Source of the DNA: an uncultured Prevotellaceae bacterium
Lineage (GTDB): Bacteria > Bacteroidota > Bacteroidia > Bacteroidales > Bacteroidaceae
NCBI GenBank assembly: GCA_946413885.1
Contig: CAMKMK010000082.1
Coordinates: forward strand, 1-9,499
Direction of reading: 5' to 3'
DNA length: 9,499 nucleotides
The notes beneath the pieces were generated by a model. The model saw only the letters and a program-made list of their open reading frames with translations, was not told the DNA's origin and searched no databases. Of this stretch, positions 5,973-9,499 are shown in pieces. A program made the translations under genes and the position numbers. The number at the start of each line of letters is the position of its first letter. Within the stretch, counting starts at the first letter, position 1.

Positions 5973-7493
5973 ATGAGTGAGAACATATCAAGACGGAGTT
6001 TCATCAAGACAACGGGGGCTGCCACATTGGGCATGATGATCGTACCTAACACGATATTGGGACGACGCTTTGGCCACGTGCCTCCAAGTGATAAACTGAA
6101 CATTGCCGGAGTGGGTATCGGCGGTGTGGGAAGACGTAATCTCCACAACATGGCCACAGAGAATATTGTGGCTCTTTGTGATGTTGATTGGAGATATGCC
6201 GACAAAACCTTCAAGGACTATCCCAATGCGCGCAAATTCAAGGATTGGCGCGTGATGTTCGACCAGATGGGTAAGGAGATCGATGCCATTATGGTGGCTA
6301 CTCCTGATCATACCCATGCAGGTGTGACAGCCCATGCGATGACGCTGGGTAAGCATGTCTATTGCCAGAAACCTTTGACCCACTCAGTCTATGAGTCCCG
6401 TTTGCTTGCCAAGTTGGCAAAGAAATACAAGGTGGCAACCCAAATGGGTAATCAAGGTAATTCTTTTGACTGGTGCCGTCGTATATCGGAATGGATCTGG
6501 TCAGGCGTGATTGGTGAGGTGAAGGAGGTTCATTGCTGGACGGATCGTCCCATTTGGCCTCAAGGCTTGAATCTGCCTACCGAAGAAGTTCCTGTGCCTG
6601 ACACGCTGGCTTGGGATCTTTGGTTAGGTCCTGCCGAGAAGCGTCCCTACAATCCCGTTTACCTTCCCTGGAACTGGCGTGGATGGTACGATTTTGGAAC
6701 AGGTGCGTTAGGCGATATGGCTTGTCATATCATGGATCCTGTTTGCTGGGCACTCAATTTGGGTTATCCCATCGATGTGATTGCCAGCTCCACCCTGAGT
6801 AACCTCTATTCGGCTCCATACGCTGAAATGATTACCTATACCTTCCCAGCTCGTGCTCCTAAGGGTAAGGTGAAGATGCCAGAGGTGAAGGTGACTTGGT
6901 ACGATGGTGGCCTGATGCCTCCTCGTCCAGACGAGTTAGGGGATGGCGAGATGATGGGCGACGAGAACGGAGGATTGCTCTTCATTGGTACGAAGGGAAA
7001 GATCCTGACGGGTTGTTACGGAATGGATCCCACCTTGCTGCCTAAGAAGAGGATGGAAGGCTGGAAGGAGCCGACTCCCACCTTGCGTCGAGTGCCTGGT
7101 GGAACGGGCAACATCTGGGACACCAATGCTCACGAGCAGGATTGGATACGTGCCTGCAAGGAGAGTCCAGAGAATCGCGTAGAGGCCTCCTCCAATTTCC
7201 AGTTCTCAGGTCCTTTTACGGAAATGGTGGATATGGGCGTGATAGCCGTTCGTCTGGCTGGACTTTACGGCTTGCACAGGAAGCTGCAATGGGACGGCGA
7301 GAACATGCGCTTCACCAATATCTCAGAGAACGACAAGATAAAGATTGTAAACTACGACGCATTCAGCGTGATAGATGGCGATCCGCGTTTCGACCGTCGC
7401 TTTGCCGATTTCAATGCTCGCGAGATGGCGGAAGAGTGGGTAAAGCATACTTATCACAATGGCTTCACGCTGCCTGATATGCCCAAAGATTAA
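5973..7493 (+). CDS. Tat-exported Gfo/Idh/MocA family oxidoreductase
   Basis: An NAD(P)-dependent sugar or polyol dehydrogenase of the Gfo/Idh/MocA family, 506 residues. A twin-arginine signal SRRSFIK (6-12) and hydrophobic stretch to about residue 29 predict folded export to the periplasm. The Rossmann domain begins at 42, with the dinucleotide loop GVGIGGVG (46-53), acidic CDVD (69-72) ending strand 2, and TPDHTH (110-115). The family EKP motif reads QKP here (132-134), keeping the catalytic Lys133. The C-terminal half has GALGDMACHIMD (244-255) with the active-site His252. The open frame extends upstream to a TTG at 5916, but those codons overlap the promoter (5907-5938), and the ATG at 5973 puts the Tat motif at the very N-terminus. 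It starts an operon with the isomerase-like gene 25 bases downstream. The substrate is not evident; glycoside 3-oxidation or inositol-type chemistry are family precedents. Length exceeds the simplest family members (about 340-390) because of the signal and C-terminal inserts. Confidence 0.93.
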   Translation: MSENISRRSFIKTTGAATLGMMIVPNTILGRRFGHVPPSDKLNIAGVGIGGVGRRNLHNMATENIVALCDVDWRYADKTFKDYPNARKFKDWRVMFDQMGKEIDAIMVATPDHTHAGVTAHAMTLGKHVYCQKPLTHSVYESRLLAKLAKKYKVATQMGNQGNSFDWCRRISEWIWSGVIGEVKEVHCWTDRPIWPQGLNLPTEEVPVPDTLAWDLWLGPAEKRPYNPVYLPWNWRGWYDFGTGALGDMACHIMDPVCWALNLGYPIDVIASSTLSNLYSAPYAEMITYTFPARAPKGKVKMPEVKVTWYDGGLMPPRPDELGDGEMMGDENGGLLFIGTKGKILTGCYGMDPTLLPKKRMEGWKEPTPTLRRVPGGTGNIWDTNAHEQDWIRACKESPENRVEASSNFQFSGPFTEMVDMGVIAVRLAGLYGLHRKLQWDGENMRFTNISENDKIKIVNYDAFSVIDGDPRFDRRFADFNAREMAEEWVKHTYHNGFTLPDMPKD

Positions 7494-7518
7494 TCACCCA
7501 CTAACCTAATCATTACTT

Positions 7519-8370
7519 ATGCTGAAGAAATTATTTTTGCTCTGTGGCCTGATGATGTTTGTCTGTACAGGGCTGCAAGCCAAGACGAAGGCTGAGAAGG
7601 CTGGATGGAAGTTAGCCATGCAGTCCTACACTTTCCACATGTTTACCCTGATGGAGGCTCTCGACAAATGCCAGGACTTGGGTATCAAGTACATCGAGGT
7701 CTATCCAGGACACAGGTTGGGAGAAGGATATGGCGACCTTTCTTTCGGTCCTGAATTGGATGCTCAGACGTTGAAAAAGATCAAAGGCGAGGCATCACGT
7801 CGAGGAGTGAAGATTGTAGGCTCAGGAGTTTATGTGTCTGATAAGAAGGAAGATTGGGACAAGTTTTTCCAGATGGCAAAAATCATGAAGATGGCCTATG
7901 TGACCTGTGAGCCCGAGCCTGATCTTTGGGATCACGTGGAGGCACTCTCCAAGAAATATGGTATCCCAGTAGCTGTTCACAACCATCCTCGCCCTTCTAC
8001 TTATTGGAATCCTGATGCTCTCTTGCAGCACATCCAAGGGCGTGCCAAGGGGATAGGCAGCTGCGCCGACATCGGACATTGGAATCGCCAGGGATTGGAC
8101 GAAATGGAATGCTTGCGTAAGTTAGGCGACCGCCTGATCAGTTTCCATTTCAAGGATATCGCTCCCAAGCGTGAGGGCGAGAAAGAACAAGGGGATGTCA
8201 TCTGGGGTACAGGTTGCCTCCAGTTGAAGCCCATCCTGACCTATCTGCGCGACACGAAGTTCAAGGGCTACCTTGCTGTGGAATACGAGGCAAACTGGAT
8301 GAACTCAGTTCCAGATATCCGCAAGTGCCTCCAGTATTTCGACCGTCTCTCTGACGAAGTGCTCAAGTAG
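7519..8370 (+). CDS. Secreted sugar phosphate isomerase/epimerase-like TIM barrel
   Basis: A xylose-isomerase-like TIM barrel (AP endonuclease 2 superfamily) of 283 residues. A Sec signal peptide covers 1-21, with likely cleavage after LQA; there is no lipobox. The barrel runs from about 30 to 279. Probable divalent-metal ligands fit the family pattern Glu-Asp-His-Glu: Glu131 (CEPEPD), Asp184 (CADIGHW), His210 (FHFKD) and Glu255 (VEYEANW). Further active-site candidates are Glu60, His154, His156 and His187. Family members isomerise or epimerise sugars or carry out related elimination and hydration steps on keto-sugars. The gene follows the oxidoreductase by 25 bases with no terminator or strong Shine-Dalgarno site, so the two are cotranscribed and probably act on the same compound in the periplasm. 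The substrate is unknown, and the phosphate in the family name should not be read literally for a secreted protein. Confidence 0.92.
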   Translation: MLKKLFLLCGLMMFVCTGLQAKTKAEKAGWKLAMQSYTFHMFTLMEALDKCQDLGIKYIEVYPGHRLGEGYGDLSFGPELDAQTLKKIKGEASRRGVKIVGSGVYVSDKKEDWDKFFQMAKIMKMAYVTCEPEPDLWDHVEALSKKYGIPVAVHNHPRPSTYWNPDALLQHIQGRAKGIGSCADIGHWNRQGLDEMECLRKLGDRLISFHFKDIAPKREGEKEQGDVIWGTGCLQLKPILTYLRDTKFKGYLAVEYEANWMNSVPDIRKCLQYFDRLSDEVLK

Positions 8371-8392
8371 CGGACAACTCTTTCCCTCTCGG

Positions 8393-8427
8393 CTGCCTTT
8401 CTTCGAGGTTCTTGAAGAGAGGGGCAG
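8393..8427 (+). other. Intercistronic RNA hairpin
   Basis: CTGCCTTTCTT (8393-8403) can pair with GAGAGGGGCAG (8417-8427) over 11 positions with three G-T wobbles and a 13-base loop. A competing stem joins CCCTCTC (8384-8390) to GAGAGGG (8417-8423). No T-run follows, so it is not a standard terminator; it may stabilise the upstream message or lower expression of the phosphoesterase. A TAAGTGTG at 8432-8439 is one mismatch from a -7 box, but no -33 partner is convincing. Confidence 0.4.
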
Positions 8428-8478
8428 GGGATAAGTGTGGAGTGAAACGAATCGACAACAATATAGAAAAAAGGTATC

Positions 8479-9432
8479 ATGAACAGACGAACTTTCCTTG
8501 GCGGTTTGGCCGCTATCGGTTTGCAGGGATCTTTGCTGAGTGTTAGTGCCTCCCCTCTGGCTCCTATGATGAGTCCCAAGAGGCGGAAAAAGGTTTCTGG
8601 CAAGTTTGATGAAGACCTGGTCATCCTGATGAGCGATATGCACGTTCTGCCCAATGGCCATACGCCAGGCTATCTGACACGCGTTGTGAACGAGGTTCTA
8701 GCCATGAGGCCCCTGCCGCGTAATGTGATAGGGTTGGGCGATTTGGCGAACCTGTATGGACATCTCGAGGATTACGAATGTGCCCGTCAGGTGCTGGCAC
8801 CCTTGGAGGAAGCAGGCATCAAGGTCACGCTGGGGATGGGCAATCATGACCGCAGAGAGAACTTTGCCCGTGTGTTCCCTGAGAAGGCCGTAACCACACG
8901 CCTCTTTGACCGCATGGTTTTTGTTGTCGAGACTCCTCGCGCTGACTTTATCGTGCTCGATTCCTTGCAGGAATCTCCTGATCTGGGGAAGTGGATCACG
9001 CCAGGTTCCATCAATCAGGAACAGATGGATTGGCTGCGTGAGACCCTCCGCAACTACAAGAAACCCGTCTTTGTTGCTGCTCATCATCATCTGGAAGAGA
9101 CAAAGGTGCTGCCCATCCTGCGTGAATGTCCCTCTTGCTGTGGCTATCTCTTTGGTCACGAGCATCGTTGGCGTACCGACAGCCCTGTCTTCCAGTGGGG
9201 CCAACGTGGTATTCTGCGCACCATGTGCCTGCCCTCAACGGGTTATTGGGGCGACATAGGGTATGTTCAGCTTCGTCTGGGTGAGGATCATGCCGTAGCC
9301 ACCCTCCATCAGAGCGAATATTTCTTCAACTATCCCTTGAAAGAGGGTGAGGAGAGACCTCTTCAATGGACCCTCAACGCTCAGGACAACGATGGTGCCC
9401 ACTGCTCATTCTCCTATCAGCGTCCAGGATAG
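8479..9432 (+). CDS. Tat-type calcineurin-like metallophosphoesterase
   Basis: A 317-residue exported metallophosphoesterase. The N-terminus MNRRTFLGGL followed by a hydrophobic run to about residue 25 is a Tat-like signal. The two-metal core motifs are complete: DMH (Asp53, His55), GDLAN (Asp88), GNHD (121-124), a His cluster HHH (202-204) and GHEH (226-229). The fold therefore should bind two divalent metals and cleave a phosphomonoester or phosphodiester; the substrate is unknown. Cys217, Cys220 and Cys221 (CPSCC) sit just before GHEH and could form a disulfide in the periplasm. The C-terminal 80 residues are beta-rich, as in related proteins. The ATG at 8479 is preceded by AAAAGG (8469-8474), an unusually good ribosome-binding site for this window. 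It follows the isomerase-like gene by 108 bases in the same direction, so it may be in the operon or have its own promoter. Confidence 0.92.
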   Translation: MNRRTFLGGLAAIGLQGSLLSVSASPLAPMMSPKRRKKVSGKFDEDLVILMSDMHVLPNGHTPGYLTRVVNEVLAMRPLPRNVIGLGDLANLYGHLEDYECARQVLAPLEEAGIKVTLGMGNHDRRENFARVFPEKAVTTRLFDRMVFVVETPRADFIVLDSLQESPDLGKWITPGSINQEQMDWLRETLRNYKKPVFVAAHHHLEETKVLPILRECPSCCGYLFGHEHRWRTDSPVFQWGQRGILRTMCLPSTGYWGDIGYVQLRLGEDHAVATLHQSEYFFNYPLKEGEERPLQWTLNAQDNDGAHCSFSYQRPG

Positions 9433-9444
9433 TCTGTTGCAATT

Positions 9445-9481
9445 TACTCTGATTACTCCGAGTTTTCGGAATACTCTGATT
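9445..9481. repeat. Short direct repeat flanking a small stem-loop
   Basis: TACTCTGATT occurs at 9445-9454 and again at 9472-9481, with a partial copy GTCTGATT at 9483-9490. Between them TCCGA (9457-9461) and TCGGA (9466-9470) form a 5-base stem with a GTTT loop. It follows the phosphoesterase stop and may help end transcription, but there is no clear T-run and the window ends at 9499. Confidence 0.3.
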
Positions 9482-9499
9482 GGTCTGATTTCAACGTGT

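Noticed and set aside
5930..6383. Minus-strand open frames opposite the oxidoreductase start
   Set aside because: They are mirror frames of a clear Rossmann-domain gene with no recognisable domain or start signal.
8698..9204. 168-codon minus-strand open frame inside the phosphoesterase
   Set aside because: The plus strand encodes every metallophosphoesterase motif here; the antisense product has no family resemblance.

Overview
The window looks like a chromosomal segment from a member of the Bacteroidota, probably Bacteroidales near Prevotella/Bacteroides. This rests on three things seen in the sequence: start codons mostly without strong Shine-Dalgarno sites; promoter boxes of the Bacteroidota type (TAnnTTTG, in one case with TTTG at the expected distance); and gene families typical of that phylum (Tat-tagged Gfo/Idh/MocA oxidoreductase, secreted sugar isomerase-like TIM barrel, a SIMPL protein, several lipoproteins). 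Genus is not assignable from this alone. No insertion sequence, CRISPR array, tRNA or rRNA was seen.

Layout. (1) Positions 174-881, plus strand: a membrane-anchored SIMPL (DUF541) protein, followed by a hairpin at 932-962 in the convergent gap. (2) Positions 1005-5310, minus strand, read right to left: a DUF1294 small membrane protein, clpS, clpA, aat, and a flavodoxin-domain lipoprotein. From clpS onward the genes overlap by 4 bases or are separated by 1-2 bases, so they are almost certainly one translationally coupled operon. A further orphan lipoprotein (5376-5831, minus) lies 65 bases upstream of DUF1294 and may share the transcript. (3) Positions 5973-9432, plus strand: a Tat-type Gfo/Idh/MocA oxidoreductase, a Sec-secreted sugar phosphate isomerase/epimerase-like protein 25 bases later, and a Tat-type metallophosphoesterase after a 108-base gap holding a hairpin. 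Two divergent promoters sit in 5832-5972.

How the genes work together. aat, clpS and clpA are three consecutive steps of the bacterial Leu/N-degron pathway: Aat attaches Leu or Phe to N-terminal Lys/Arg, ClpS recognises the resulting N-terminus, and ClpA unfolds the protein for ClpP (not in this window). The tightly coupled flavodoxin lipoprotein is not an expected member and has an unassigned C-terminal domain. The plus-strand trio all carry export signals and look like a periplasmic sugar- or glycoside-modifying module (oxidation plus isomerisation or elimination), with a phosphoesterase possibly attached; the substrate cannot be read from the sequence.

The most notable points are the N-degron operon with its extra flavodoxin gene, the all-exported trio, and the promoter evidence that moves the oxidoreductase start to 5973. 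Nothing here amounts to a demonstrated new system; the best candidates for novelty are the flavodoxin lipoprotein's C-terminal domain and the exported trio.
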